64,000 bases of DNA from Belnapia sp. F-4-1 (lineage in GTDB: Bacteria; Pseudomonadota; Alphaproteobacteria; Acetobacterales; Acetobacteraceae). Positions 27,646 through 37,675 of this stretch are shown here, in pieces (position 1 is the first letter of the stretch; every line of letters starts with the position of its first letter). The stretch covers positions 62,001 through 126,000 of the forward strand of contig NZ_KN676113.1 in assembly GCF_000802185.1 (NCBI RefSeq), in the 5' to 3' direction. The notes beneath the pieces were generated by a model. The model made no database searches, was not told the origin of the DNA, and worked only from the letters and a program-made list of their open reading frames with translations. Both the position numbers and the translations under genes were made by a program.

Positions 27646-28244
27646 GCGCCCCGGCCCGCCCCGAATCCATCGCCCTCCTCGAGAAATTCGTCGCGGCGCT
27701 GGCCGCGCGCGGCCTCGTCACCGAGCAGGAGATCGCCGAGCGCCAGGCTAGCACCGACCGCGCCAGCCCGGAGATTGGCGCCCGCATGGTCGCCCGCGCC
27801 TGGCGCGATGACGAATACCGCCGCCTCCTGCTCAGCAACGGCGCCGCCGCCGCGGAGCAGATGGGCGTCTCCATGACCGGCGCCCCACCCCTCGGCGTGC
27901 TCGAAGACCGCCCCGGCCTGCATCACCTCGTCGTCTGCACCCTCTGCAGCTGCTACCCCCGCGCCGTGCTCGGCTATCCGCCGCACTGGTACAAATCCTT
28001 TGAGTACCGCGCCCGCGCCGTCCGCGAGCCGCGCGCGGTGCTGGCCGAATGGGGCACCGTGCTGCCGCCGGCAACGCAGATCCGCGTCGTCGACAGCACC
28101 GCCGACTACCGCTGGATGGTGCTGCCGATGCGCCCCGCCGGTACCGAAGGCTGGAGCGAGGACCAGCTCGCTGCGATCGTCACGCGCGACGTGCTGGTCG
28201 GCGTCGCGCTGCCCCGGCTTCCGGTCACCGCCGCCGCCGAGTAG
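27642..28244 (+). CDS. Nitrile hydratase alpha / thiocyanate hydrolase gamma-type subunit
   Basis: The catalytic metal subunit, 200 residues. The metal claw CTLCSC (C99, C102, S103, C104) is intact; the threonine in CTLCSC indicates a cobalt rather than iron enzyme. The motif continues YPRAVLG, with Arg107 where typical nitrile hydratases have Trp. The gene order N-half, C-half, metal subunit is the scnB-scnA-scnC order as I recall it. It hydrates nitriles to amides, or thiocyanate to carbonyl sulfide and ammonia. No activator/cobalt-insertion gene is adjacent. An AGGAGG site precedes the ATG. Confidence 0.88.
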   Translation: MSAPARPESIALLEKFVAALAARGLVTEQEIAERQASTDRASPEIGARMVARAWRDDEYRRLLLSNGAAAAEQMGVSMTGAPPLGVLEDRPGLHHLVVCTLCSCYPRAVLGYPPHWYKSFEYRARAVREPRAVLAEWGTVLPPATQIRVVDSTADYRWMVLPMRPAGTEGWSEDQLAAIVTRDVLVGVALPRLPVTAAAE

Positions 28245-28283
28245 CCTGTTCCCCGAGGGAACGCCGGGGGACCAGGGAAGGGA

Positions 28284-29615
28284 ATGACGCCGCAGGACGG
28301 ACTGCCGCAGCCGCGGCGCAGCCTGGCGGCAATCGCCATCCTTCTCTCCATCCTGGTTACCGTGCTCGACACCTCGATGATCAACGTGGCGCTGCCGGCG
28401 ATCGCCCACGATCTCGGCGTCGCCCCAGCCAGCGTCATCTGGCTCAGCAACGGCTACCAGCTCGTCGTGGTGGCGACGTTGATCTCCTTCGCCTCGCTCG
28501 CCGAGATCATCGGCTTCCGCCGCGTCTACCTCGGCGGCTTCGTGCTCTATGTCTGCGCCTCGCTGGCCTGCGCCCTCGCCCCTTCCTTCCCGGCGCTGGT
28601 GGCGGCGCGGGTGGTGCAGGGGATCGGCGCCTCGGCGGTGATGGCGCTGACCGCCGGCCTCATCCGCTACACCTATCCAGGCAACCAGCTCGGCCGCGCC
28701 ATCGGCTTCAACACCCTGACCGTCGCCCTGGCCGGGGCGATCGGCCCGACTCTCGGCTCCACTATCCTCGCCCTCGGCCCCTGGCCCTGGCTCTTTGCCG
28801 TGGGCGTGCCGCTCGGCCTCGCCGCCACCATCCTCGGCGGCCTGACCCTGCCCGAGACGCCCCGCGCCCATCGCCGCTTCGATGCCGTAGCCGCCGGCCT
28901 CGCGGCCCTTGCTTTCGGCCTGCTCTTCCTCGGCATCGACCTGTGTTTCGCCCTGCCATGGGCCGGCGCAGTGCTGATGGCAGGCGGCATCGCCGCAGGC
29001 ATCACCCTCATCCGCCGCGACCTGACACGCCCGGCTCCGCTGCTGCCGCTCGACCTGCTGCGCCTGCCGCCGGTCGCCATCTCCGCCCTCGCCTCGGTCT
29101 GCGCCTTCGCCGCCTGGTCGCTGGGCTTCGTTTCCCTGCCCTTCCACTTCATCGCCAACGGGCACGACCAAGCGACGACCGGCTTCATGATGACGCCCTG
29201 GCCCGTCGCCCTGGCCGTCGCCGCCCCGCTCGCCGGCCGCCTCTCGGACCGCCTGCCGACCGCCCTCCTCTGCATGCTGGGCGGCAGCACGCTCGCTGTC
29301 GCGCTCGGTCTGGTGATCGCCCTCCCCGGCGCCGCGCCGGTCGTGCTGCTCGGCCTCGCCGTCGGCCTCGGGGGCTTCGGCTTCGGCTTCTTCCAGACGC
29401 CGAACAACCGCACCATGCTCTCCGCCGCCCCCAAGGCCCGCAGCGGCGGGGCGGGCGGCATGCAGGCGACGGCGCGGCTGCTCGGCCAGACCATCGGCAC
29501 GACGATGACGGCGCTGATCTTCCAGGCCGGCGGCGGGCCGAAGCTGGCCATGGCGGCCGGCGCCGGCTTCGCGCTCGCCGCCGCCGGCATCAGCATGCTG
29601 CGGCGAAAAATCTGA
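28284..29615 (+). CDS. MFS transporter, DHA2 (EmrB/QacA) type
   Basis: Inner-membrane drug:H+ antiporter-like protein of 443 residues with about 12-14 hydrophobic helices. The DHA2 motif LDTSMINVALPAIAHDLG is in helix 1, the motif-A-like loop SFASLAEIIGFRR follows, and GPTLGSTI is the antiporter motif C region. It probably exports a toxic small molecule. It lies 40 bases after the nitrile hydratase-type genes, so it could be cotranscribed and linked to their substrate or product; that link is inference. A small GTTCCC/GGGAAC hairpin at 28248-28262 lies between them. Confidence 0.85.
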   Translation: MTPQDGLPQPRRSLAAIAILLSILVTVLDTSMINVALPAIAHDLGVAPASVIWLSNGYQLVVVATLISFASLAEIIGFRRVYLGGFVLYVCASLACALAPSFPALVAARVVQGIGASAVMALTAGLIRYTYPGNQLGRAIGFNTLTVALAGAIGPTLGSTILALGPWPWLFAVGVPLGLAATILGGLTLPETPRAHRRFDAVAAGLAALAFGLLFLGIDLCFALPWAGAVLMAGGIAAGITLIRRDLTRPAPLLPLDLLRLPPVAISALASVCAFAAWSLGFVSLPFHFIANGHDQATTGFMMTPWPVALAVAAPLAGRLSDRLPTALLCMLGGSTLAVALGLVIALPGAAPVVLLGLAVGLGGFGFGFFQTPNNRTMLSAAPKARSGGAGGMQATARLLGQTIGTTMTALIFQAGGGPKLAMAAGAGFALAAAGISMLRRKI

Positions 29616-29694
29616 GTTTGATTCGTTCCGTTCCGAAACCCGCCCTCGACCTTCGGCGTTGCGCCGCAACATAACCATGGAGGTTGAGCTCGCC

Positions 29695-30264
29695 ATGACC
29701 GGTTTCACCCGGCGTTCCCTCTCGGCCCTGATGCTAGCCGGCGCCTCGGCCGGCGCCGTCACCACCCCACGCCCGGCCGCGGCCGAGACCCAGCGCGAGA
29801 TCGATGCCGATGTCGCCGCCGCCCTGGTCCGCCTCCGCGCCCTGCCGCAGAGCCAGAACCTGCTGCGCGAGGCGAAAGCGGTGCTGGTCTTCCCGCGCAT
29901 CATCAGCGGCGGCTTCATCGTCGGCGGGCAGTACGGCCAGGGCGCGCTGATCCGCGGCGAGCGGACGGAGGGCTACTACTCCATCGCTGGCCTTTCGCTC
30001 GGCTTCCTCGCCGGCGCGCAGGCGGCCGGCCTCGCCATGTTCTTCATGACGGAGCAGGCCGCCGCCACGCTCCGCCGCCGCGACGGCTGGGAGATCGGCA
30101 CCGGCCCGACCGTGGTCGCGCTCGACCGCGGCCTTCAGGCCAATGCCTCTTCCACCACGCTGACCGAACCGGTCTACGCCATCACCTTCAACCAAGAAGG
30201 GCTGATGGCGGCGCTGGCGCTGAACGGCACCAAGATCACCCGCATCACGCCCCAGGCGAGCTGA
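29695..30264 (+). CDS. SYLF-domain (Ysc84-like) lipid-binding protein
   Basis: A 189-residue exported protein. A GGAGG site at 29679-29683 sets the start at 29695. The leader FTRRSLSALMLAGASAG looks like a Tat signal. The SYLF domain is visible in the segments REAKAVLVFPRIISGGFIVG, RTEGYYSIAGLSLGFLAGAQ and a conserved C-terminal glycine-rich part. The family binds lipids; its bacterial role is not established. It stands alone before a bidirectional hairpin. Confidence 0.87.
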   Translation: MTGFTRRSLSALMLAGASAGAVTTPRPAAAETQREIDADVAAALVRLRALPQSQNLLREAKAVLVFPRIISGGFIVGGQYGQGALIRGERTEGYYSIAGLSLGFLAGAQAAGLAMFFMTEQAAATLRRRDGWEIGTGPTVVALDRGLQANASSTTLTEPVYAITFNQEGLMAALALNGTKITRITPQAS

Positions 30265-30274
30265 CCAACTCTTG

Positions 30275-30331
30275 CTTGGTGTCCTTCCGCGGCTTTGCCG
30301 CGGAAGGCTGGGCGAGGCCTTGGACGCCAAG
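30275..30331. terminator. Inverted repeat between convergent genes
   Basis: A perfect 10-bp stem (30283-30292 with 30298-30307, five-base loop) is nested in an outer stem pairing 30275-30282 with 30324-30331, one G-T pair included. It sits between the convergent SYLF and binding-protein genes. There is no T-tract directly after it on either strand, so it may be a bidirectional terminator or mRNA 3'-end stabiliser. Confidence 0.5.
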
Positions 30332-30378
30332 CGAAAATCCGCCCCCGCAGAGGCGCAAAGCGGCTTCGTGGGGTATTC

Positions 30379-31587
30379 CTAGACCTTCGCCCCCTCGATG
30401 AGGCTGCCGAACCGCTCCCAGGTGCTGCCGGTCCACTTCTGCAGCTGCATCTGCCGGATCGGGTGGAAGTTATCCGGCGCCGTGTTTACGAGAATTCCGG
30501 GGATCAGCGTCGGGATTTCCAGCGCCTTCAGGTTCGCCGCCTGCCGCATGATGCTCTCGCGGGCGAAGTTCCCCTCGCACTGCTTCAGCACCTGCATCAG
30601 CGTCGTGGCAATGCCGAAGGCGAAGGGGAAGCTACCATCCTTCATGTCCCCGTCCGGGATGTATTTCTGCATGAAGGCCCGCCACTGGTTCATCCCCGCA
30701 TCATTGGCCCAGCCCGGATCGGTGGGGTCCTTCAGATAGGCCGAGGTAATGATGCCGACGCCGCGCTCCGGCCCCGCCGGCTCCATCACCGTGCCGACCG
30801 AGATGGAGACATTGGTGAGGTAATGCAGCGGCTTCCAACCAAGATCGGCGACGCGGCGGATGGTCTGCGCGGCGAATTTCGGCGTCGCCGCCGTCAGCAG
30901 CACATCCGCCCCGCTCGCCTGTAGCGAGACCACCTGGCTGTCGATCGTCGGGTCCGTCGCCTCGTAGGAGACCGGCTTGACGATGCTGTCATAGCGCGCG
31001 CCCAGGACGTCCTTGACGCCGGTGACGTAGTCCTTGCCGAAATCGTCGTTCTGGTAGAGCAGCGCGAGCTTGGCGTTCGGCTTTTGCTCCAGCATGTGCT
31101 TCATGTAGATCTGCGCCTCGGTCCGGTAGCTGGGCTGCCAGCCCATGGTCCAGGGCGTGTCCTGGTAGTTCCCCCACTTGTCCGCACCGGTGGAGAGGAA
31201 GAGATGCGGCACCTTGCGTTGGTTGACGTAGCGCAGGATGGCGCTGTTGCTGGCCGTGCCGAGCGTGTTGAACAGGAAGGCCACCTTGTCCTGCTCGACC
31301 AAGCGCCGCACCTGCTCCACCGTCTTCGGCGGGCTGTAGCCATCGTCATAGGTGATGAAATTGATCTTCCGTCCGGCGATGCCGCCCTGCTCGTTGATCA
31401 TTCTGAAGAAATGCTGGTGCGAGCGGCCGATGCTGCCATAGGCGCTCGCCGGCCCGCTATAGGGCATGGTGTTGCCGATGCGGATCTCGCTGGCGGTGAC
31501 GCCGGGCGTGTCCTGAGCGCGGGCGATGGCGGGGGCGGCAAGCGCTGCGGCACCTGCCGCAAGCAAATGGCGTCGCGTCGGCATCAT
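30379..31587 (-). CDS. Liv-type ABC substrate-binding protein, tandem copy 1
   Basis: Periplasmic binding protein of 402 residues (type I fold, LivJ-like). The leader TRRHLLAAGAAALAAP is twin-arginine-like and ends near ARAQ. The mature protein starts GVTASEIRIGNTMPYSGP. It is the third of three adjacent paralogues of exactly equal length that share blocks such as QNDDFGKDY and GWQPSYRTEAQIY. It is last in the operon and followed by the 30.3-kb inverted repeat. Ligands are unknown; this family binds amino acids, aromatic acids or other organic acids. Confidence 0.92.
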   Translation of the reverse strand: MMPTRRHLLAAGAAALAAPAIARAQDTPGVTASEIRIGNTMPYSGPASAYGSIGRSHQHFFRMINEQGGIAGRKINFITYDDGYSPPKTVEQVRRLVEQDKVAFLFNTLGTASNSAILRYVNQRKVPHLFLSTGADKWGNYQDTPWTMGWQPSYRTEAQIYMKHMLEQKPNAKLALLYQNDDFGKDYVTGVKDVLGARYDSIVKPVSYEATDPTIDSQVVSLQASGADVLLTAATPKFAAQTIRRVADLGWKPLHYLTNVSISVGTVMEPAGPERGVGIITSAYLKDPTDPGWANDAGMNQWRAFMQKYIPDGDMKDGSFPFAFGIATTLMQVLKQCEGNFARESIMRQAANLKALEIPTLIPGILVNTAPDNFHPIRQMQLQKWTGSTWERFGSLIEGAKV

Positions 31588-31614
31588 GGCGTCTGTTCTC
31601 CCTGTTTCTTTCTT

Positions 31615-32823
31615 CTACACGCTCGCACCCTCGATCAGCCCGCCGAAGCGGACCCAGGATGCGCCGTCCCAGCGCTGCAGCTGCATCTTCTGGATCGGCC
31701 GGTAATCCTGCGGCTCGGTCTGCAGGGTGATGCCGGGCAGCAGCACCGGCAGCGCCACCTCCCGGAGCCCCGCTGCCTGGCGCAGGATGTTCTCGCGCGA
31801 GAAGTTGCCCTCGCATTGGGTCAGCACCTGCCGCAGCGTGCAGCCGAGCCCGTAGCCATAGACCACGTTGGAGTCGTTGAGGTCCGCCTCCGGCATCCAT
31901 TGCCGGACGAAGGCGCGGACCTCGTTCATCCCCGCATCCTCGCGCCAGGCCGCATCCCCCTGCTCCTTCAGGTAGCCCGAGGTGATGATGCCGACGCCCT
32001 TCTCCGCCCCCGCCGGCTGCATGACGGCGCCGACCGAGAGCGAGACATTGGTGAGGTAGCGCAGCGGCTGCCAGCCGATGTCGTGCACCTTGCGGATCGC
32101 CTGCGCCGCCGCCTTGGGCCCGAGCGCGATCATCAGCACATCCGCCCCACTGCTCTGCAGCGACAGGATCTGGCTGTCCGGCGTCGGGTCGGTGATCTCG
32201 AAGGACACCGTCTTCGTCACCTTGTCGAAGCGCTCCGCGCCGATCACGTCGCGCAGGCCGGCGATGTAGTCCTTCCCGAAATCGTCGTTCTGGTAGACGA
32301 TCGCCAGCTTGAAGTCGCGCCGCTCCGCCAGCAGGTGCTTGGCATAGATCTGCGCCTCGGTCCGGTAGCTCGGCTGCCAGCCCATGGTCCAGGGGAAGTC
32401 CTGCCAGTTCCCCCATTTGTCTGCGCCCGTGGCAACGAAGAGCTGCGGCACCTTCCGCTGGTTGCAGTAGCGCTGGATGGCGTTGTTGGTGGGCGTGCCG
32501 AGCGGGTTGAACAGGAAGGCGACCCGGTCCTGGTCGATCAGCCGCCGCGCCTGCTCCACCGTCTTCGGCGGGCTGAAGCCGTCATCGTAGCTGAGGAAGT
32601 TGATCTTGCGGCCGGCGAAGCTGGTGGTCTCGTTCAGCATCCGGACGAAGGCCTGCTCCGTCCTGCCGATCACCCCATAAGCGCTGTTCGGCCCGCTATA
32701 GGGCATGATGTTGCCGATGCGGATTTCGCCGGCGGTGACGCCGGTCGTCTCCTCCGCGCGGACAAGGGAGGGGGTTGCGAGCGCCCCCGCTGCTGCCGCC
32801 AGGACCTGCCTTCTGCCGAGCAT
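31615..32823 (-). CDS. Liv-type ABC substrate-binding protein, tandem copy 2
   Basis: A 402-residue periplasmic binding protein, middle copy of the triplet. The leader is LGRRQVLAAAAGALATP (Tat-like). The mature start is GVTAGEIRIGNIMPYSGP. It shares TGADKWGN, QNDDFGKDY and LTNVSLSVG with the flanking copies but differs in the expected ligand pocket region (for example MIALGPKAAA against LTAATPKFAA in copy 1). It lies 25-27 bases from both neighbours. The ligand is unknown. Confidence 0.92.
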   Translation of the reverse strand: MLGRRQVLAAAAGALATPSLVRAEETTGVTAGEIRIGNIMPYSGPNSAYGVIGRTEQAFVRMLNETTSFAGRKINFLSYDDGFSPPKTVEQARRLIDQDRVAFLFNPLGTPTNNAIQRYCNQRKVPQLFVATGADKWGNWQDFPWTMGWQPSYRTEAQIYAKHLLAERRDFKLAIVYQNDDFGKDYIAGLRDVIGAERFDKVTKTVSFEITDPTPDSQILSLQSSGADVLMIALGPKAAAQAIRKVHDIGWQPLRYLTNVSLSVGAVMQPAGAEKGVGIITSGYLKEQGDAAWREDAGMNEVRAFVRQWMPEADLNDSNVVYGYGLGCTLRQVLTQCEGNFSRENILRQAAGLREVALPVLLPGITLQTEPQDYRPIQKMQLQRWDGASWVRFGGLIEGASV

Positions 32824-32848
32824 CCCGCCTCCCTTCCCGCGCTGGTCC

Positions 32849-34057
32849 CTACACGTTGGCGCCCTCGATCACGCCCCCGAACCGCACCCAGGACTTGCCG
32901 TCCCACTTCTGCAGCTGCATGTGCCGGATCGGGTGGTAGTTCGTTGGCGTGGTCGAGACCTTCACCCCCGGCAGCAAGGTACCGATCTCGAGCGGCGCGA
33001 TGTTCGTCGCCTGCTTCATGACATTCTCGCGGCTGAAGTTGTTGCCGCACTGCCGCAGCACCTGGATCATCGTGCTGCCGGCGCCGTAGCCATAGGTATA
33101 GTTGTTGTCACCCAGCTCCCCGTCCGGGATGTAGCGGCGCATGAAGTCGCGCCACTCGTTCATGCCCGGATCGTCCGCCCAAGCCGGGTCCGACTGGTCC
33201 TTGCGGTAGTCGGAGGTGATGAGGCCGATGCCCTTCTCCGCCCCCGCCGGCTGCATGACGATGGAGCCCGAGACGGAGACGTTGGTCATGAACATCATCG
33301 GCTTCCAGCCAATGTCGTAGACCTTGCGGATCGCCTGCGCCGCGAAGCGCGGGATGATGCCGCAGGCCAGCGCATCGATGCCGGAGCCCTGCAAGGTGAC
33401 GATCTGGCTGTCGATCGTCGCATCCGTCGCCTCATGCGAAACGAGCTTGACCATGGAGTCGAAGCGCGGCCCCAGCACGTCGCGCACGCCGTTGACGTAG
33501 TCCTTGCCGAAATCATCGTTCTGGTAGAGCACGCCGATCTTCGCCTGCGGCCGCTGCTCCAGGATGTACTTGGTGTAGATCTGCGCCTCGGTCCGGTAGC
33601 TCGGCTGCCAGCCGATCGTCCAGGGATACTCCTGCGGCTGCGCCCACTTGTCCGCGCCGGTGGCGAGGAAGAGATGTGGCACCTTCCGCTGGTTCACATA
33701 GCGGTGGATCGCGCTGTTGGTCGGCGTGCCGAGCTGGTTGAACAGGAAGGCCACCTTGTCCTGTTCCACCAGGCGCCTTGTCTGCTCCAGCGTCCGCGGC
33801 GGCGCGTAATTGTCGTCATAGACGATGAAATTGACCTGCTTCCCCGCGATGCCGCCCTGGTCGTTCACCCGCTTGAACATCGCCGAGAGGCAGCGCGAGA
33901 TGACGGAATAGGAGGAGGCTGGGCCCGACAGCGCATTGGTGCTGCCGATGCGGATCTCGCTCGCCGTCACCCCCGGCGCTTCCTGCGCGGGCGCGATATT
34001 GGGCAGGGCGAGGGCGGCGACGCCCCCGGTCAGCAAGGCACGGCGATGCAGGGTCAT
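32849..34057 (-). CDS. Liv-type ABC substrate-binding protein, tandem copy 3
   Basis: A 402-residue periplasmic binding protein, the copy nearest the permease genes. The leader LHRRALLTGGVAALALP is Tat-like. The mature start is GVTASEIRIGSTNALSGP, slightly different from the other two. Shared blocks include FLFNQLGTPTNSAIHRY and TNVSVSGS. It lies 24 bases after the LivM-type permease, so this is probably the founding copy of the transporter. The ligand is unknown. Confidence 0.92.
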   Translation of the reverse strand: MTLHRRALLTGGVAALALPNIAPAQEAPGVTASEIRIGSTNALSGPASSYSVISRCLSAMFKRVNDQGGIAGKQVNFIVYDDNYAPPRTLEQTRRLVEQDKVAFLFNQLGTPTNSAIHRYVNQRKVPHLFLATGADKWAQPQEYPWTIGWQPSYRTEAQIYTKYILEQRPQAKIGVLYQNDDFGKDYVNGVRDVLGPRFDSMVKLVSHEATDATIDSQIVTLQGSGIDALACGIIPRFAAQAIRKVYDIGWKPMMFMTNVSVSGSIVMQPAGAEKGIGLITSDYRKDQSDPAWADDPGMNEWRDFMRRYIPDGELGDNNYTYGYGAGSTMIQVLRQCGNNFSRENVMKQATNIAPLEIGTLLPGVKVSTTPTNYHPIRHMQLQKWDGKSWVRFGGVIEGANV

Positions 34058-34081
34058 GTGTCGGGTCCCGGTCTTTGGCCG

Positions 34082-35107
34082 TCAGCCCCGCCCGCGCAGC
34101 CGCCCGGCAACACGCCGCAGCAGCCCGGCGAAACCATCCGGCAGGATGAAAAGAAAGGCGATGAGCAGGATGCCGTAGATCACCCCCGGCGCGGCCTTGG
34201 AGATCGCCTCGGCGATGTTCGGCACGAAGAGCACGAACAGCCCGCCGAAGAGCGAGCCCAGGATGGAGGCGACGCCCCCCACCACCATGCCGACGAAGAG
34301 TGTGATGGACACCATCAGGCTGAAACTGTCCGGCGCCACGAACTCCACCGCGACGGCCGAGAGCGAGCCCGCGATCCCCGTCACCATGGCGCTGACCGCG
34401 AAAGCCCGCGTCTTCAGCGTCGCGGTGTCCATCCCCATGGCTTCGGCGGCCGTCTGATGGTCGCGCGTCGCCATCAGCGCCCGGCCGATGCGCCCGCGGA
34501 TGAGGTTCCAGCACAGCAGGAAGCAGATGCCCGCCACCGCTACGGCGACGAAGTACATCCATTGGTCCGGCGTCAGCGCGACGGGCAGCCAGGAGGGCGC
34601 ATCCGGCTTGACCAGGAACAGCCCCTGCACGCCGCCCGTCCAGTCCTCGATCGACTTGTGCTTGAGGATCTGCGGCACTGCGACGGCGAGCGAGAAGGTA
34701 GTCAGCGCCAAGTAGAGTCCGCCGAGCCGGAGCGCCGGGAAGCCGATGCCGTAGCCGACCAGCCCGCAGACCACCGCCGAGACCGGCAGCGTCGCCCAGA
34801 ACGACCAATCGAGATGCGACATCAGGATCGCCGTCGCATAGGCGCCGAGCGCGAAGAAGGCGCCGTGCCCGAGCGAGATCTGCCCGCTGAAGCCGGTCAC
34901 CATGTTCAGCCCGAGCACCGCGAGTCCCATGATCACCGCCATGGTGAGCTGGAACAGCGGGAAGCTCTCCAGCACGAAGGCGGGGGCGATCGCCACCACC
35001 AGCCCGCCCAGCACGACGAGGGCGACCTGCCAGGCCGGCATGCCTCGCCGCACCGGCACCGCCTGCGGGATGGTCGCGGGGATCGCAACGTTCTCGCTCG
35101 CGCTCAT
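34082..35107 (-). CDS. livM: Branched-chain amino acid-type ABC permease, LivM
   Basis: Inner-membrane permease of 341 residues with about nine hydrophobic segments. The LivM signature GFSGQISLGHGAFFALGAYA and the C-terminal EAISKAAPGVIYGILLIAF region are visible. The ATG at 35107 was chosen; a 12-residue extension to 35143 would overlap livH. It pairs with the LivH protein seven bases upstream. The actual substrate depends on the three binding proteins. Confidence 0.9.
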   Translation of the reverse strand: MSASENVAIPATIPQAVPVRRGMPAWQVALVVLGGLVVAIAPAFVLESFPLFQLTMAVIMGLAVLGLNMVTGFSGQISLGHGAFFALGAYATAILMSHLDWSFWATLPVSAVVCGLVGYGIGFPALRLGGLYLALTTFSLAVAVPQILKHKSIEDWTGGVQGLFLVKPDAPSWLPVALTPDQWMYFVAVAVAGICFLLCWNLIRGRIGRALMATRDHQTAAEAMGMDTATLKTRAFAVSAMVTGIAGSLSAVAVEFVAPDSFSLMVSITLFVGMVVGGVASILGSLFGGLFVLFVPNIAEAISKAAPGVIYGILLIAFLFILPDGFAGLLRRVAGRLRGRG

Positions 35108-35114
35108 CGGACCC

Positions 35115-35987
35115 TCACACCCTGCTCGTGACGACACGGCCAAGCAGCCCCGAAGGCCGCACGACCAGCACGCCGATGATGATCGCCAAGGCGACGGTCA
35201 GCTTCAGCTCGGTGCCCACCACATAGGCCCCTGCCAGGTTCTCCAGCACGCCGACCGCGAAACCGCCGATGACGGCGCCGAGCGGGTTGTCGATGCCGCC
35301 GATCAGCGCGCCGGCGAAGGCATAGAGCAGGATGCCCGTCATCATGCTCGGATCAAGGAAGACGACCGGCGCCACCATCATCCCCGCGACCGCGCCGATC
35401 GCCGCCGCCAGCCCCCAGCCCAGCGCCAGCATCCAACCGACGCGGATGCCGACCAGTCTTGCCGAGCGCGGGTTGTAGGCCGCCGCCCGCATCGCCAGCC
35501 CGAGCGAGGTGTAACGGAAGAACAGGAAAACGAGCGTCAGCACCACCAGCGTCACCGCCGTGCTGCCCAGCTCATGCGCCGAGATGAGCCCGCCCATCAG
35601 CGGCCCGCTGCTGGTAAAGGGGCTCGGATAGACCTTCGTCGTATAGCCGAAGATCCATCCCGTCATGTTACCGACGATCAGCAGCAGCCCGATGAAGACG
35701 CCGACATGCGTCAGCACCGGCGCATTCTGCACCGGCCGCATCAGCAGCCGCTCCACCAGCACGCCGATGAGGAAGGAAAGCATCACCGTCGCCGCGAAGG
35801 CGATCCAGTAGGGAAAGCCCGCCTCCACCATCGACCAGGCGATAAAGGTGGAGAGCGTGGCCATCTCCCCTTGCGCGAAATTCACATGATGCGTGGCCTG
35901 GTAGATCATCACCAGCGCCAGCGCGACGGAGGCATAGATGCCCCCGGTGGCGATGCCCGCGATGATCTGGTGCGCGAAGCCGTCCAT
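35115..35987 (-). CDS. livH: Branched-chain amino acid-type ABC permease, LivH
   Basis: Inner-membrane permease of 290 residues. The LivH opening QIIAGIATGGIYASVALALV and HHVNFAQGEMATLSTF are typical, as is the C-terminal GALIGGIDNPLGAVIGGFAVG. The start at 35987 gives a short N-terminus like other LivH proteins; a 44-residue extension would overlap livF. It forms the channel with LivM. Confidence 0.92.
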   Translation of the reverse strand: MDGFAHQIIAGIATGGIYASVALALVMIYQATHHVNFAQGEMATLSTFIAWSMVEAGFPYWIAFAATVMLSFLIGVLVERLLMRPVQNAPVLTHVGVFIGLLLIVGNMTGWIFGYTTKVYPSPFTSSGPLMGGLISAHELGSTAVTLVVLTLVFLFFRYTSLGLAMRAAAYNPRSARLVGIRVGWMLALGWGLAAAIGAVAGMMVAPVVFLDPSMMTGILLYAFAGALIGGIDNPLGAVIGGFAVGVLENLAGAYVVGTELKLTVALAIIIGVLVVRPSGLLGRVVTSRV

Positions 35988-35991
35988 GCTC

Positions 35992-36685
<694 letters not shown>

Positions 36686-36696
<11 letters not shown>

Positions 36697-37465
36697 GCGC
36701 CGCGGCCTCCGCCCCGAGATAGGCGCGGATCACCTCCGGGTCGGACCGCACCTCGGCCGGCGACCCATCCGCGATCTTCTTGCCGAAGTCGAGCGCCACC
36801 ACCTTGTCGGAGACGCGCATGACGAGGTTCATGTGGTGCTCGACCAACAGGATGCTCAGCTCGAAATTCCGCTTGATGTCGCGTAGCAGCTGCGCGAGCC
36901 CATCCACCTCGCCATGGTTCAGCCCGCCCGCCGGCTCGTCGAGCAGCAGCAGCTTCGGCCTGCCGATCAGGGCGCGCGCCATCTCCACGCGCTTCTGCGT
37001 GCCGAAGGGCAGCGAGGCCACCGGCACATCCGCCACGGCCTCGAGGTCGAGCAACGCCAGCAGCGAGCGCGCCTGCTCGGCGGCGGCCGCTTCCTCGCGC
37101 CGCGCCGAAGGCAGCCGGAGCGCATTGGCGAGAAAGCCCGCATGCCCCTCGGCATGGGCGCCGGCCAGCACGTTCTCTTGCACCGTCATGCTGCGGAACA
37201 GCGCCAGGTTCTGGAAGGTCCGCCCCAGCCCGAGCGGCGCCATGCGATGCCGCGGCAGCCCCGTCGCCATCTGCCCGGCGAAGCGCACCTGTCCCTCGGT
37301 CGGCTTGTAGATGCCGCTGATGACGTTGAAGAGCGTGGTCTTGCCCGCCCCGTTCGGGCCGATCAGCCCGCAGATCTGGCGCTCCTCCACATCGAAGGAG
37401 ACGCCGGCCACCGCGGTGACGCCGCCGAAGCGCACCACCACGTCCCGCACCTCGAGCAGAGACAT
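36686..37465 (-). CDS. livG: Branched-chain amino acid-type ABC ATPase, LivG
   Basis: A 259-residue ATPase. Walker A is GPNGAGKTT. The signature region is the LivG-type LPFGTQKRVEMARALI, and Walker B is LLLLDEPAGGLNH. The ATG at 37465 gives the usual MSLLEVRDVVVRFGG start; an upstream ATG at 37501 is also in frame. It is first in the seven-gene operon. The region upstream contains the decayed MOSC gene on the opposite strand. Confidence 0.92.
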
Positions 37466-37675
37466 CCCGTCAGCCACCCGAATCCGGGCCAGACTGCACA
37501 AGGCACCGTGACGGACCGTGGCGGTCGGTCATGCAAAGCCTCCCCCTCATGGCGCATGCCCGATTCCGGGTCGGCGCCTTCGTTCTCCTGGACAATTGCA
37601 TTTGAGCGGCCATTGCCGCCATCGCGCAAGCCACAAAAGCGGGCACCCCCTGGCGCTTGAAGTATCGCCCGCGCC

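Noticed and set aside
27525-29918. 797-codon minus-strand frame opposite the nitrile hydratase-type and MFS genes
   Set aside because: Gly/Glu/Ala/Arg-rich shadow; no recognisable domain.
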